A stretch of 64,000 nucleotides of DNA, from assembly GCA_900291925.1 (NCBI GenBank), contig UWYS01000007.1:682001-746000 (forward strand), written 5' to 3'. The stretch is from Thecaphora thlaspeos. Taxonomy: Eukaryota; Basidiomycota; Ustilaginomycetes; Urocystidales; Glomosporiaceae. Shown here one piece after another: positions 42,979 to 55,096 of the stretch. Made by a program: the position numbers and the translations under genes. Each line of letters begins with the position of its first letter. The first letter of the stretch is position 1. Under the pieces are notes generated by a model. It ran no database searches. It had not been told where the DNA came from and was given only the letters and a program-made list of their open reading frames with translations.

Positions 42979-44847
42979 CTTCTTCTGGTCGCCGTCGTCG
43001 CCGCCCTTGGCAGCAGCCTTGCCGCTGCCACCGTACGACTTCTTGATCGAGCCGTCGGTCGAGACCTCTGCGAGCTTCTTGTGACCGATCGAATCCTCGA
43101 GCGTGTCCTCGTTATGATCCTGGAGCCACTTGATGAGGGCGCCGTAGCAGTGACGCATGTTCACGTCCTGCGACTGGGTCTTGCCGCTGACTTGCGGGTA
43201 GTCCCAGTGGAAGGAACCGTCGTCTTTGAGAATGCCGGCGCGATTGTAGACGTTCCTGGCGCGCGTCCAGGGGGCCAGCTGGTAGATCTTGAGGCGGATC
43301 TGCTTGCCGAGCACCTCACGTCGGTATGTTAGCTCCGGGGTGTCCTCGTCGTGGCTGCCCTCGGTCATCCATTTCTTGGTGACCTCCTCCATCTCTTCGG
43401 TCAGCTCGCGATACTCGGCCTCGATCTTTTCCCTCGTGGCCTTGTCCTTGAGCAGCTTGTTCTCGTCGGGCTGCGGCTCGATGTAGTCCCAGTCCCAGTC
43501 CATCGTGCCGCCCATGCCCTTGCGGAGCTTCTCGGGCGCAATCAGATCCTCGACGTCCTTTGCCTTGCTGCTGAACTTGATCTTGTCCCGCACGACGGGA
43601 TCGAGCATTGGCTGGAGGACCTGCCAGATGCCCTTGAAAATCCACGGCGCGCTGTGGACGTAAATGCGCTGGAGCGACTCGGGGTAGTAGGCCTCGAGGC
43701 ACTTGACGAGGAACAGGACGCACTGCCAGTCCATGTTCTTGAGACCGAAGCCGGACAGGTCGAAGACGACGACCGCCTTCTCGTAAGGGGGTGTCGTGAG
43801 CTGCCTCGCATTCTCCATCGCCAGCAACACGAACTGCTGGAGGACCTCGTGCTTCTGGGCGCTGGTAAAGTGGCGCGCGACGTGGATAAAGTAGATCGGG
43901 TGCTCGCCTTTGGTGCTGTTGCCTTTGATGTAGGAGATGCCGCGTCGGAACTGGTTGAGAAAGCCGGGGACGTCTTGGAGGCCCGCCTCTCCCTTGAAGA
44001 TGATTCCGGCGACGTCCTTCTCGAGGCGGAACTTACACGCCGCCGCAAGCATGGCGAGGGCCTGGTCGATGTCCCACTTCCTCGCTCGGAGAAAGCGCAG
44101 CAACGAGGTGTCCATGTGGTCCATCTGTCGTGGGTGCAATACGGGCAAGACACAGGGTGGGTGAGGAGGGTGACGGAGTGAATCCTTATCGATCGTCAGC
44201 AAAGCGGTCCAGCAGGCCTCGTGCTACTGGTGAGGGGCGAGATCGAAGGGGTCCGACGACACCAGTGCACCGGATGCAGTGGCGACGGCGACGTCGGCTG
44301 TCACATACCTTGGTGAACTCCCACGCCGTCCTCTGAAGGATCGGCCCGCCGTATGTGTCGATGAACTGGTTCATCTCCTTGAGCTCCTCCTGCCTCTTGG
44401 CCTCCTCCTTGGCCTTGTCGTCCTTGGGGATGTCCTTGCCGGCGTCCTTCTCGTTCTTTGGCGCAGAAGCCGACTCGCCCTTGGCAGCGACGGCGGCAGG
44501 ACCACCTCTTCGGTCCACATCTTCAGAGACGTCCTTGTTCTTCTCGAACAGCTCAAAGAGCCTCGTGTACATCTCGCGGAGCGCCTTCTGCTGCTCGGCA
44601 TCCAGGTTGCCTGGAGCAACGGCCGACAGGGGACGCCAAGTTGATAGGGGAAGAGATGGAGGCGAAGCGCGAGCGGTACGGTTGAGTATCGAGCGGCGAC
44701 AGTCACACGCAGGGCTGCACGGTGGACGCTCGCCCTGCTTTCATCTTCTGTCCACCGTCCGGTCTCGGGTCCGACAAGACGTGCGCACTACTCACCCTTG
44801 TACCCCGGAAGGATGTCCTCGCCTAGGTCATTCTTGATGGTCGACAT
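40252..44847 (-). CDS. CRAL-TRIO (Sec14-like) domain fused to an Iml2/TPR39-type domain
   Basis: Exons 44847-44796, 44610-44309 and 44124-40252 join in phase to 1408 residues. Residues 1-118 give DLGEDILPGYKGNLDAEQQKAL and an acidic/basic helix, the CRAL-TRIO N lobe, continuing in MDTSLLRFLRARKWDIDQAL. The lipid-binding lobe follows to about 310 (GISYIKGNSTKGEHPIYFIH, VVFDLSGFGLKNMDW, YYPESLQRIYVHSAPWIFKG). After a linker with a run of about 12 Lys (residue 498 on) and Glu/Ser repeats, residues about 695-1295 match the Iml2/TPR39 family: VREAMSLFLNSKMKDAEELC, MSLVQLHAELVFAESQLLKS, LYAAQALPEKAIEYFRNS and LSRESNWSKAIYQYAKAVML. The C-terminal 100 residues are Ser/Arg-rich. Yeast Iml2 associates with lipid droplets and inclusion-body clearance. 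A joint lipid-transfer role is inferred. The frame is unbroken across the junction. Confidence 0.85.
42949..42985 (-). repeat. CTT/AAG microsatellite encoding a poly-lysine run
   Basis: About 12 perfect triplets inside the linker of the CRAL-TRIO/Iml2 gene, coding for consecutive lysines. Its length is likely to vary between strains. Confidence 0.9.
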
Positions 44848-47618
44848 AATGGTCTACGCTGGCGCTCGTCGGATGCGACTGGCGGGGCTGCGAGTGTCGG
44901 GACGTTTGTCGGTCTGAACAAAGCGCGGACAGAGCCGTGAAAGTGCCCAGAGCGCTGATCTGAGAAAAGAGGGTTATCGGTTCGACGGGGTGCGTCTGCG
45001 GGAAGCAGCTCGTGCCTTTCTCGCTCGGCTGGACGGACGGTAGAGCAGGCGGATAGAGGATCTAACGCTGATCAAGGGAGGGCAGAAACAGTCGAACAAA
45101 GGGGCCGATGGGCGCGCAAAGAGCGGATGGGGCAGGATTGGGTGGATGGAAGCGGTACTTTGGAGCGTGATGACGGGATGAAGGGTGGGGCCCGTCAGAT
45201 TGCGAATTGGCCGGCGACAAGAAGAAAGGCTGGTCACCGGGAAAGAGAGGGAAGGAGGAGTGAGTGAGATCCGTCGAAGTTGGTACGAGGACCAGGGGGT
45301 GGGCAGAGAGAGCTTCGAGGGCAGAGGGGGGGGGAGTGGGAGGGGGCGGCGGAATTGGATGCTAGTCTCTTATAGTGAGGCGGGGGAGGGAGATGGGCAG
45401 GGAGAGGGATGGGTGCGTGCGTTGGCGGCGGCGGCGGCGGCGGCGGCGACGGCGGCTCGACGGGCTGGCTTGGTCGGCAGGATCCGATGCCATGCTGCTG
45501 CCTGCCGCTCTTCCACAAACCTTGAGCCACCTACTCCTGCCGAGCGAGCACCGGGTGAGCTACAGTACATACAGTACAGCGCTCTCTATGTACTTAATTC
45601 AGTACTGTATGTATGTACGTTGCTGCGACCAGCCTCGGCGCCCAGCTGAGCACATCGCCTACCATTCGGCAAAGGTCCACCACGCTTCTCCATCCACGAC
45701 GGCTGGGGTCAAACGCCGGGACGGGCGGTGACGATGGCCGCGGCGGAGACAAACTATCAAGGCCAAGCGGGTCCGAGCACGATCAAAGCGTGACGGCTGC
45801 TTCTCCGTGCTCCTCGACATCGACCGGCCGTGCTGAGCGTGCGGCGTCGATTCGGTTCATGTGCGCTCTCTGCGGGAGCGCTACAGTACGCCTCTCTGTG
45901 ACTCTGGCGGGCTGTTCATGGTCTCGCTCTTGCGCCTTGGAATGTAACTTCTGGCCTGTCGACCTCCCGTACGTACAGCAGGCGCCGTGCTAACATAGAT
46001 ATCGGGTGCGTGCGCGCTGGTCTCGAGAAACCGGCTAGACGCCCTCCCGGTCTTGGATCGAGAGACCTGTCTCAGCTCGAGACCGTTATCGCGGCATCCA
46101 GCCGAGTCATGAGCGCTCGCTGCTCTGCTGGCTCCAGCTCGTTGGCCGCGAAAGCCGATGTCGCCGCTACAGTCGGCTGATTCAGCTTATTCCCATGCGC
46201 CTTGGCAAGTGCGTGCGGGTGGGTCGGCGTAGTCACCGCTTGGCAGGCTCGCTCGTCTGCGGTGCGCCAGCTCGGGCGATGCAAGAGTGTGCTGTAACTA
46301 GCTAAGTTACATAGGGCTCGAAAGGGCGGGCCAGATCCACCTGAATACTGAAATTGCACGGCGGCGTCAAGGGAGCGCTGATGCCCAATATTCCTCGATT
46401 GCGCTCGCCGACCTACTGTAACGAGGCGTTATCTTCGTCTCTTTACAATTCTTCCGCTGTCCTTATTCGACCTCCGCTTCGGCCTGCGTAGCGAGCCACG
46501 TCAGGTGTACAGAGTAGGGCGCTATGTACTGTAAGTAGGTGTAGGGCGCCGCGGATGGGCGCACTGATCCTTGGGTTTGTCCGTGGCAGCAGCGCTGCTG
46601 TCGGCCGCCGCATGGTGAGAGTGCGCCGCGCTGCGTCTCCACCAGGCACCCGAAAAGCAAGCCACTGTACGTAGCAAAGCCGCAGCGTCGCGGTCAGTCC
46701 ATGATCTCGAGAGCCCAAGCGAGGTGGCACCGATTTCACAAGCAAGCCGGCGCCGTCGTCGTCTGTCCTTTAATGTCTAGCCTGTCTTTTGCTTTGCCTG
46801 CTTGTCGCCCCCGCTTTTCCAGGCGAAAGCAAAGCGCGGCGGCGACGCTTCAGACACCACCACAACATCATCCCAAGAGCGTGTGTCTAATATGGTTCCG
46901 ACCCGTACGACTGTCACGTTCTCCCGATTCCGTGTCGTCAAGGTGTTGCTTCCGTGATCCAGGATGAATCACAACGTCCGACGTGGAATGAATCAAAAGC
47001 CCCTTTGACCGCCCGGACATGATCGAGCGATGCGAGCGTAGTCGGTGATAATTTGCTTTCATCATTCTTCTTTCTCTATTTTGGTACAAGGGGCCGAGGG
47101 AGAAGGACGGGCGAGAGGTTGCGGGCGTACTCTGCGAACAAGACGCTTCCGCAAAACAGAAGAGCGAGGGAGTAACAAGAATAAGAAGGACAGCGAGCGA
47201 CGAGCGACGAGCGAACAAGGGACCCCGCGGGGGCGAGAAAGGAAGGGACCTTGATGGTAGAAGGAGATGAAAAGAGAGGGAGCGGGTTTCGCGTGGAGCG
47301 TGTAAAAACGAGGTGGTGGTGAGGTGGGTGGCACGAGGGAGACAAAAGTAAAAGCCCAAGGGGAAGACAGACGGACAGACACATCCTAGTGACATGGTGG
47401 TAGAGTAGTTGCAAAGAGGAAGAGAACTCAAGGGCGAGCCCAGGTCGGGACGAGACGGAGAGAGAGAGGGAAGAGCATGGTTGCGCATAGTACGACCCCG
47501 GCCGAGGCGAGACGCGGCGGCGCCGGTGACGATGGAACCGCGTCTGTTGGGTGATTACGAGCTGGCGTCGTATCGCACGTAAGCGAGCCGCGCCTGGCAA
47601 GTGTGAACGGACATCTCA
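44848..47618. other. Intergenic region left of the C2H2 gene, with GTAC palindromes
   Basis: 2.8 kb. It begins with the CRAL-TRIO/Iml2 promoter (GGCGGC repeats at 45423-45455). It then holds GTAC-type palindromes at 45564-45580, 45602-45616 and 46521-46532, and ends in an A/G-rich tract (47090-47480) that is the probable 3' region of the C2H2 gene. No domain-bearing ORF was found. Confidence 0.5.
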
Positions 47619-49349
47619 TCAGGCGACGTCGTCCATCTCCATTTCCGCCATGACGTCGCCGCCAGCGTCCATGCCGTACCGCTCCTGGTCTCTGTCCATA
47701 CGGTCGTCGGAATGCTTGCCGACCTCCTCGTCGTCCTCCACCTCGGCCGATCGCTCCGGATCGGCCTGGTCGCTGCCGCCGCTATGCGAAGCCTCGGCAT
47801 CGTCAAGTCGGAACCTTAAGGCGTCCGCGTCGGTCTTGCCGGGTCGGCTGTAGCCGTGGCTGTGCGGCATCGAATTGCGGCCGCCGAGGCGGAGCTGGCT
47901 GAGGCCGCTGAGCGGGCTCAGCGTGCCGCTTCGGAGCGAGGGATCGTAGGCGCTGCTGGTGCTGCCGTCACTGCTGTCGTTCGGAACCAGACCGGGCGTC
48001 TGTCCACGTGCCGGCGAAGGGGTGGCTGCGGCGTTGCGTCGCTTGGCAGCCATCAAGGTATCAAAATTGATCTGCTCCGAGCCGAGCAGGCCCGATGACG
48101 GCGGGCTGACTGCGGCCGGCCACAATGCCTTTTCCTCGGGAAGCGACCTGGCGTTCGAGTCCATGCCGACCAGGATCGCCGCAGCCTCCAGCAGCTGCAC
48201 CTGCTGGTGTTTGCTCATCAGGAACTTGGAGGCCTCCTTCCAGTAGACGGTGTGCTCCCATCGATGCTTGACGAGGCAGCTCGGGTGGCGGTAGACCTTC
48301 GCGCAGCTCTCGCACTTGTGTAGCAGCTGACCACCGTGCGAGACCGCCGACTCCTTGGCGTTGTCGTCGTCCTCGACCATGGTGCCCGTCGAGCTGGTCG
48401 AGTTCCGTCTCCCCCGCCCGCCGCTGCGAGCCCCGCTTTCGGTGAGTGCCAGCCCGCTCGAGTTGGGACTCAGCATCGAGGCGCTCGGCGGGTTGCTCGT
48501 CGGGTCTGTGCTGCTCGGACCGAAACACTCCTTGCCAAAATGGCTGTGACCCAAAGAGCGGGGCTCCTTCTTGACGCCGACGCCGGCATTGGCGTTACTC
48601 AGCGACTGCGAGCAGGGGCCAATTGTCGCGTTCGAGGTCACTGACGACGACAGCGAGAGTGCCTCGCCGGCCGCACCGAACGAGGCGGAGAGGCTAGTCA
48701 TGTCAGACGGCATCATGCCCGGCGACCGGAGCGGCTGAGGGATGGGCTGACCGTTGGGTGAGCCGGGCGCCTGTCCACGCGAAAGGCTGAGGCCCGAGGC
48801 GCCGCCGCCGGCCGCGGCGGTCGTCTCGGACGCCTTCCGCCTCATCTGGCCCGTCAGCGACTCGCGCCTTCTGCCTCGTGTCGGGCCGAACGATGGCGCG
48901 GCCGCTGTCGGCGCTGTTGAGAGCGACTCAGAGCGTGACGGCGGCAGCGAGCTGGAGGGCGTGAAGTAGCCCTTCGAGGGCGGTGAAAAGCTGGTTAGCG
49001 GAAGCGTTGAAGTCATCTCCTTGGCGTCGTAGGTGTTTCTGATCGAGCTCGGGATGGTATACGTCGCCTGTCGAGGGCGAGCGGAAGGAAGGACCAACAA
49101 GGTGGCACGGGCCAGAGAAGTGTCAGCCTACAAGCACGCTGAGGTGAACTACACGCAAGCGCACGCCAGAGGAGCCCCGAGATCATCGGCGACGGTCGAA
49201 TGGAACGGTCGCAGCCGTCACGCCGCATGTGCCTTCTATAGACTGGAGCCGACTAAATGCCCTCCAGTCGCAGCAAGTCTGAAAGACGAACTTACAGTTG
49301 TGGAGCTGCCGTTTTCCGAACGACGCACGCTCCCGGTGTAAGAGCTCAT
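47619..49349 (-). CDS. Fungal regulator with a single C2H2 zinc finger
   Basis: Exons 49349-49296 (MSSYTGSVRRSENGSSTT) and 49067-47619 join in phase 0 through a 228-bp intron (GTAAGT...ACAG) to 500 residues. The only folded part I recognise is one zinc finger at about residues 268-288, CESCAKVYRHPSCLVKHRWEH (shown here only to that length: Cys-x2-Cys-x12-His-x3-His). A WKEASKFLMSKHQQVQLLEAAAIL helix-like extension follows it. The rest is Ser/Pro/Gly-rich with an acidic C terminus (VEDDEEVG...MEMDDVA). Single-finger proteins with this H-T-V-Y-W-x-E-A extension occur across fungi and are annotated as C2H2 proteins of unknown role. Nuclear function is inferred from the finger and an RRR basic patch. 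Confidence 0.78.
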
Positions 49350-51713
49350 CAAGGCCGCACGAGTTGCTGCTTGGGAGAAGCAACAACCGGTGTGTCAGTC
49401 TGCCTTACGGGAGACTGAGACTGTCACGGAAATGGAGGGGGAGGTGGCAATCGGCGGCACTGTGCTATCGCGAGGCAGCAGCGAGGTCCGAGAGTTGATG
49501 CAGAAAGCGAGGTCGACGAGACAGCGTAGCGTCCATGGGTCGCATGAGTGGTGTCGTAGCGGATTTGATGGAAGGTGACGCACAACGCCGAGAAGACAGA
49601 GGTCACAGCGGATGCAGGAAAAGGGACAGCGAAGGGGATGAGGGTTCCGTCAGGTCTTCTCTCGCTAGCAGACGTCTGGCCAAGGGCGGAGGAGCTGTCG
49701 GGAGTCTATGCTAGGCTGCACAGCACGGGTCCAAGGCCGGACACTTCGCCCGACGCCCTGACGGCCTCAAGTGTATGGAGGCGGCAGTAATGGGAAGCGT
49801 CGAGCTAGGTCTCGGCCTGGTGCGACCGTGCCGTAGAAGAGGGTCCTGGAGATAGACTCTCTCTAGTCCACGACCAATGGCGTCCTTGACGAAGGGCCGA
49901 GCAAGGGACGACACGGCCAGTCGGGCGGTCCGAGACTTACGCGTCCGACGAGGGCGGGGTCGATCTCAGGAGAGGCGTTACCGCTGCTGGTGCTGGTGCT
50001 GGTGCTGGTGCTGCTGGTGCGTTGGCTGAAGGCGACGATGACGGTGGAGCAGTGTCGAAACAAGAAAGCGACTCCGGAAAGCCCAGTGTCCGGCTACTGC
50101 TGGAGAGGGACGGGTTTCTATGGGCTTGCGTTTATTGTAACTTGACAGAGCCAAGGAAAGGAGGCGTCGGTGAAAGTGAGCCGTGTGGAAGCGGGCGGGA
50201 CGAGGCGAGGTCGAAGTCGTGGACCGGAGGCCTATGGACAAAAGTACCGTTGCCGGACAAAAGTACGTGCTTTGAAATACCGTCGATGAGAGGGAACGGG
50301 GCGAAAAGAAGAACGCAACGTTAGCGTTAGCCTGTTCCGTGATGTACGCTGCGGTGGGCGGTGGGTGATGCGGGTGATGGTAGAGGGCAGTGTGGTGGTG
50401 ACGGCGGGCTTCGACAACGTCGAGGTCAAGGGGAGCGAGGGGGGGCCGAGCGAGACCGGGGGGCTGTTGGTCCCAAAAATCTCACAAAAGAAATTTCAAT
50501 CCAATCAAAAGATCCGACCAGCACGGCGGGCGCGCGCAGCAGGCAAGAGAGTAGGGGAAGAGGCGAATCACAGCCTCACCCCGACCCTAAAGAAAAGAGA
50601 GAGAAAAAGGGTGCGAGACCAGCCCAGCCAGCCAGCAGGAGGGAGCATCCTCCCCGGGGCAGAGAGAGAGAGAGAGAGGGCTTGCGCGCCGGGTCAGATC
50701 GACCAACGGCCGGCAGCCAGCTAGCTGTTAGCTGGCCAGCGCTGTCCCCTGCCTGCCACCTGTCACCTGCTGCCTGCTGCTGCTGCTGCTTCTGCCCCAC
50801 CGACGCCCGCCACCCTCCGCTGCGTGGCGCCCTGTGGCGCTAGCTCCTCCTCCCGTCACCTCATCGTAACTTGGCTGCTCGTCTTCTCCTATCGGTCGGC
50901 CACACCACACCGAACTACACCACCTCTCCCCATGTCATGCATGACATTCGCGCCAGCTCTCGAATGGTGCCGATGCACGGCGGTGGTCGATACACAGAGC
51001 GAGCAGAGTGTACAATATGAGAGACGACACTTTCCCTCGGCGAAGGCCGTTTTTCCGGCGTCACTTGCTTCGCCTGGCCGTAGCCTCCCATCTGAACGAC
51101 GACGTGGAACGAACCCGGCCGAAACTCCTGGCCCTGCTGGCCGGCCTCGCTCGAAAGACCTGTCGGCTGCCCAACAAAGCTGAGCAGACCGGCTGTAACT
51201 AGGCACTTATCGGGAGCCTCGATCCGGACGCGTCTGCCAAAAGGTCGGATTGAGATCCGGTGGATGCAGGCCAAATAGGCCATATGGACGGACGAAATTG
51301 GAATAGAACATTCGAATAACGACATTTATTTCGCCCAAAACCTGACTTTTGATTCCATATAATCCCGCTTATTCGAAAATCTCAATGCTTTTCTGCCTGC
51401 ATTTTTCGACTTCGTTTCAAAGCTCCACACCCACCTCACCTGCCAGCGCCATGATCCGCCTTCCGCTTCTCCCACCTCCGCCACCTCTGTCACCGCTATC
51501 ATTATCACCACTATCATTGTCACCTTCAGCCTCAAGCATATGGCCCTCAGAGCCCTCTTGAACGTTGCCAGCTATCCCATAGCTCCCGAGAGCTCGCCGT
51601 CACCTCACAAGCAAGTGAAGGAACGGCTCCAGCAGCGGCTCGGCATGCCGCCCATGTGAGGCAAAGCCTGGGGTTTTCCGCGGCAGACATATCCAGCTAT
51701 CCACCATACAAAC
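49350..51713. other. Intergenic region between the C2H2 gene and the Crypton element
   Basis: 2.4 kb. The part near 49350-50400 is the C2H2 promoter/5' region with a TGCTGG repeat at 49983-50015. At about 50700-50800 there are CTGC repeats. Around 51290-51430 the composition becomes clearly A/T-rich, which may mark the left flank or start of the transposon. No gene is supported. Confidence 0.45.
51311..51377. repeat. Short inverted repeat in an A/T-rich patch near the Crypton 5' side
   Basis: TTCGAATAA at 51311-51319 and its reverse complement TTATTCGAA at 51369-51377 flank an A/T-rich 50-bp segment. This contrasts with the surrounding GC-rich DNA. It lies about 340 bp before the recombinase ATG and could belong to the element. 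Confidence 0.6.
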
Positions 51714-54700
51714 ATGATCGCTGGAGCTCAGCACTCCACCGCTACAGACCTCGACAGTGCCAACGGGAACCTCTTTGTTGCCAACATGGTCTGGCAGATC
51801 TATGAGGAGCAAAGGGCATCGTGCCCATATAACACAAACGCTGCGTATGAACCAAAGTTTGCGCTATACCTTGCGTGGTGCAACAAGCACTTCTCTGGGC
51901 CTACAAGGTGCGTCGCTCGCAAGAACGGAAGCTGCGGTGGGGTTGAGACTGCTCCTTGGGGGTATCTTGCAGCCTGCAGCTCGCTGTAGAAGGTTGCCAG
52001 ATCTTCTCTGTGTTGTCCCACTTGTGTCGTCCCACTTGGTGACGATACCATGCTCGATGGGGTCTCTCTGCTTGTGTCTGAGCTGGTGGTGCTGACCTTG
52101 TTTGATGCCTATTGCTGTATTTATTTGTGTTTATCGCAGAAACACCGTCACGGGCGACAAGCTGGCCTCGGTAATCAAGAATGAGGTGCTCACACGCAGG
52201 AAGAAGGTGATCTGCGGCCCACAAGGCGCAAATACATCAACCACCATCGCGAGCGCAAGCACCAGCACCACCGTGACAACGACGTTGACAGCGACCAGCA
52301 ATAGCTCCACCACCACCACCACAACCACCGCCGAAATGGCTACCCGCCTTCCCCTTACCCCCAACTTTCAGACCGACACGGCAATGGCCGAAGCCACACC
52401 CGATGCCAGCTCCAACAAGCACAAGTACAAGGGCTTGAGCGGGAGCACAATGTTGAACCCAGCTGGTAGGTGGTTGGTTCCTTAGGCTTGGACCTCGGAT
52501 CCAAGACGACCGTCGGTGTCGCGAGCGCCCAAGTGGGCGGGCTCGTCCTACGACTCCTTCTGGTTCTGGTCGTTGATTTGTATTTAGTATCTCCTGAGGT
52601 ATTTGGTACGCTTTGACAATCTACGACTAGCCTATGGCTCCCTACAATCCTATCAACCTCTCCACGAGTCTCCCTACGGCTCCTACGACTCCCGCGCACC
52701 CGCCAACATCATTGGCGGTATCCAGACCGTACGCGGCGTAACACACAGTTGAGCTCTACATCTCAGCAATAGTTAGCTTCTATGATGAGCAGCGCAAGCT
52801 CGGCATCAACAACTACAACCATCCGTGTGTCGGCGCCATCACCGCACTTTCCAAGAACCTCAGGTTGCAGCAGAAGGCCAGGAAGAAGGAATCCTATGCC
52901 GACCGCAGCATTGGTGAGTACTTCTTTGTGATGAGATCCTTGCTCCGAGCAGGCAGCTTGCTTCTCTGCAGCTTTGCTAACCCCGCCATCTCTCCCCTTG
53001 TCTTTGCCACCTGTTCCCAATACCAGGAACGTATCTTGATGGCGTCTCTGACACTGACGCAATCAAGAAGATTGCCGCTGATGGCTTTGAGCGCACCCGC
53101 TCTGTCGCAGAAGGTATGAGGGACCGCACCATCTGCCTTCTCTCGCACAATGGCCTACTGCGCGGAGACAATGCGCGCAAGATGGACCTCGCCGACCTAC
53201 ACGTCATCGAGCTCCAGGGCGAGAAGGCCTCCTCTCGCTGCTTTGTCGTCGTCTCGAACTCACGCGAGTCAAAGACAAATCAAGGCGGCAAGCTGGAGAT
53301 GGGCGGCATGCTGCAAAACAAGGACGTCGAGCTCTGCCCTGTCGGTGCCCTCGGCTTTCACTTGTTTGTTCAATTCCACCTTGGCGGCGTCGCTACCTTC
53401 CCTGAATTCACGAGGAACATCAATTGGTACGACCTGAAGCTGTTCCCATCACCCAAGTTGCCAACAACGGAGATGTCCTACGACACGCACAACAAGGCGC
53501 TTCACGCCGTCTTCAAGAGGCAATCAATCCAGTCGAGCAAGGTCACCCACCTCTTTCGCGCGTCAGGGGCGCTCCTGGCCGAGCTTGGAGGTGCTTCAGA
53601 GGACAGCATTTGTCGTCAAGGCAGATGGGAGCAGGGCGCCATGGCAAAGTGTTACCTCAGTTGGCTCCCTCGTCAAGCCATGCGCACGTTGGCCGGCTTC
53701 TCATGGGAAGGTGGTGATTTTTGGATCGCCCGCGATGTCGAAGTTCCCAGAGCGCTCACAGACGTCATCTTTCCCGACGCCTTGGTCTGGCTTCGCAAGA
53801 TTGAGAGAGAAGACGGCTGTGAGCAGGATCTCGCCGCTCAAGGCTTTCTTCGACTGCTACTGGAGCTTCGCACCGTCATCGTCCAGGATGCAGTCCTTCT
53901 GCGCCGCAAGTACCCGACCCACCCAATCTTCCGTCAGCAAGTCTTCCGCAACCAGGTCTTCGAGGACTTCTCCGCCTCAATGCTGCGCCAGCTTGAGACG
54001 CAGCAGGAACCCATCGGTTGCACGCTGCAAGCCGCTCTTCCGAAGCTGTCCTCACGCCTCGAAAATCAGTTTGGAAGCATGGGCCAAACCATCAGCGAGG
54101 TCAAACACACGCTCTCCGCCGTCCAGCAGGCCATCTCCGACGTGCGAGTCAGGTCTGCTTGCACCAATTGCGGCGTCCAGAACATAGTTGCGGCATTGCA
54201 GATGCTCGGCGACACTGCCAGGCAGGTACAGGCTGCTCCCGCTGCTGACCTCGCTCCTCCGTCGCCCTCTGCCAGTGGCGCTGGCGCCAGCGCTGCGTTA
54301 GGTGTGGCCCACAGGGACTTGAAGATACCGTGGAAGCGGCCGCGGGTTAGGTAGGGGCTCGTGGGAGAGGCCAAGGGCGATTGGGTGTCAACGGCGTACC
54401 TTGCTATCTAGAAGACAGTATAGTACATTTGACAAGGGGAAGCTGTAGGGCCCCCGGCTTCGTCTCTACTACTTATGGACCGAGGGGCTCCTGCGGGGGG
54501 CCGCCCGGCCTCTCCGGGTCGAGCCCTACCTCGCACGTCGGCCAAACAGGCCTCCCCCGTATTCCCACGGCCGCAGCCAGCTTGCCTCCGGAGACGGAGG
54601 GGGAGCGTCCCGAGCCCGGTTGGTACTCGACAGGGGCCGATAGGCTGGCCAGGCCCGATCGGTCCCCGCGTGGCCGGCAGGGTCATAACACGCTGGCGCC

Positions 54701-55096
54701 CACAACAGCGTGGAGGCAATGGCCAGTCTCTCATTGAAGAGCTTCACGATGTCGCGCGACCTGCAGACGGCTTCTGAGCTCTGGCGTGAGTACAACGAAG
54801 GCCTGGACGGTCATCCTTCCCTTCGCACGGCCTACAAGGACCCTGGATTCTACCAGCAGAAGCTGAAGGACAGCGACACCGAGCGCAAGTTTTTCCAGCG
54901 TCGTATGGTCATCGTGAACGCTATTGAACGTCGAGCAGACGAGAGTGGACTGCCACTTGCCACCGTGGCGGCACAAGTCGATGCGTATCGCCTTGTCAAG
55001 CCTGCCCAACCGATATCACTCGCAAAACTCGAGGTCTCGATCCGCAATGCCGGCGGCAACTTGCCGCAACTGCCCACGGTTGTCGTCACCGCCTAA
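51714..55096 (+). mobile_element. Crypton-class transposable element: tyrosine recombinase with GCR1_C-type DNA-binding domain
   Basis: Five exons (51714-51907, 52140-52465, 52749-52913, 53027-54350, 54709-55096) join with consistent phase to one 798-residue protein. The N part contains KFALYLAWCNKHF and VTGDKLASVIKNEVL, then VELYISAIVSFYDEQRKLG and YADRSIGTYLDG, the core-binding region. The catalytic domain has TICLLSHNGLLRGDNARKMD (catalytic Arg about 274), the HxxR box HLFR (403-406) and nucleophilic Tyr 438 in AKCYLSWLP. The last exon supplies MSRDLQTASELWREYNEGL (684 on), the GCR1_C-like helix-turn-helix typical of fungal Cryptons. A Thr-rich run lies in exon 2. All catalytic residues are present and no stop interrupts the model, so it may be active. 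Introns 2 (GTAGGT) and 4 (GTAGGG) are the least certain. Element ends were not located; Cryptons lack terminal inverted repeats. Confidence 0.85.

Noticed and set aside
42151..43332. 393-codon plus-strand frame across the CRAL-TRIO/Iml2 gene
   Set aside because: It is antisense to the coding linker; the Leu/Val runs come from the reverse complement of the Glu/Lys repeats.
49983..50015. TGCTGG repeat as a possible coding repeat
   Set aside because: It lies in the upstream region of the C2H2 gene with no supported frame; it is treated as low-complexity DNA.
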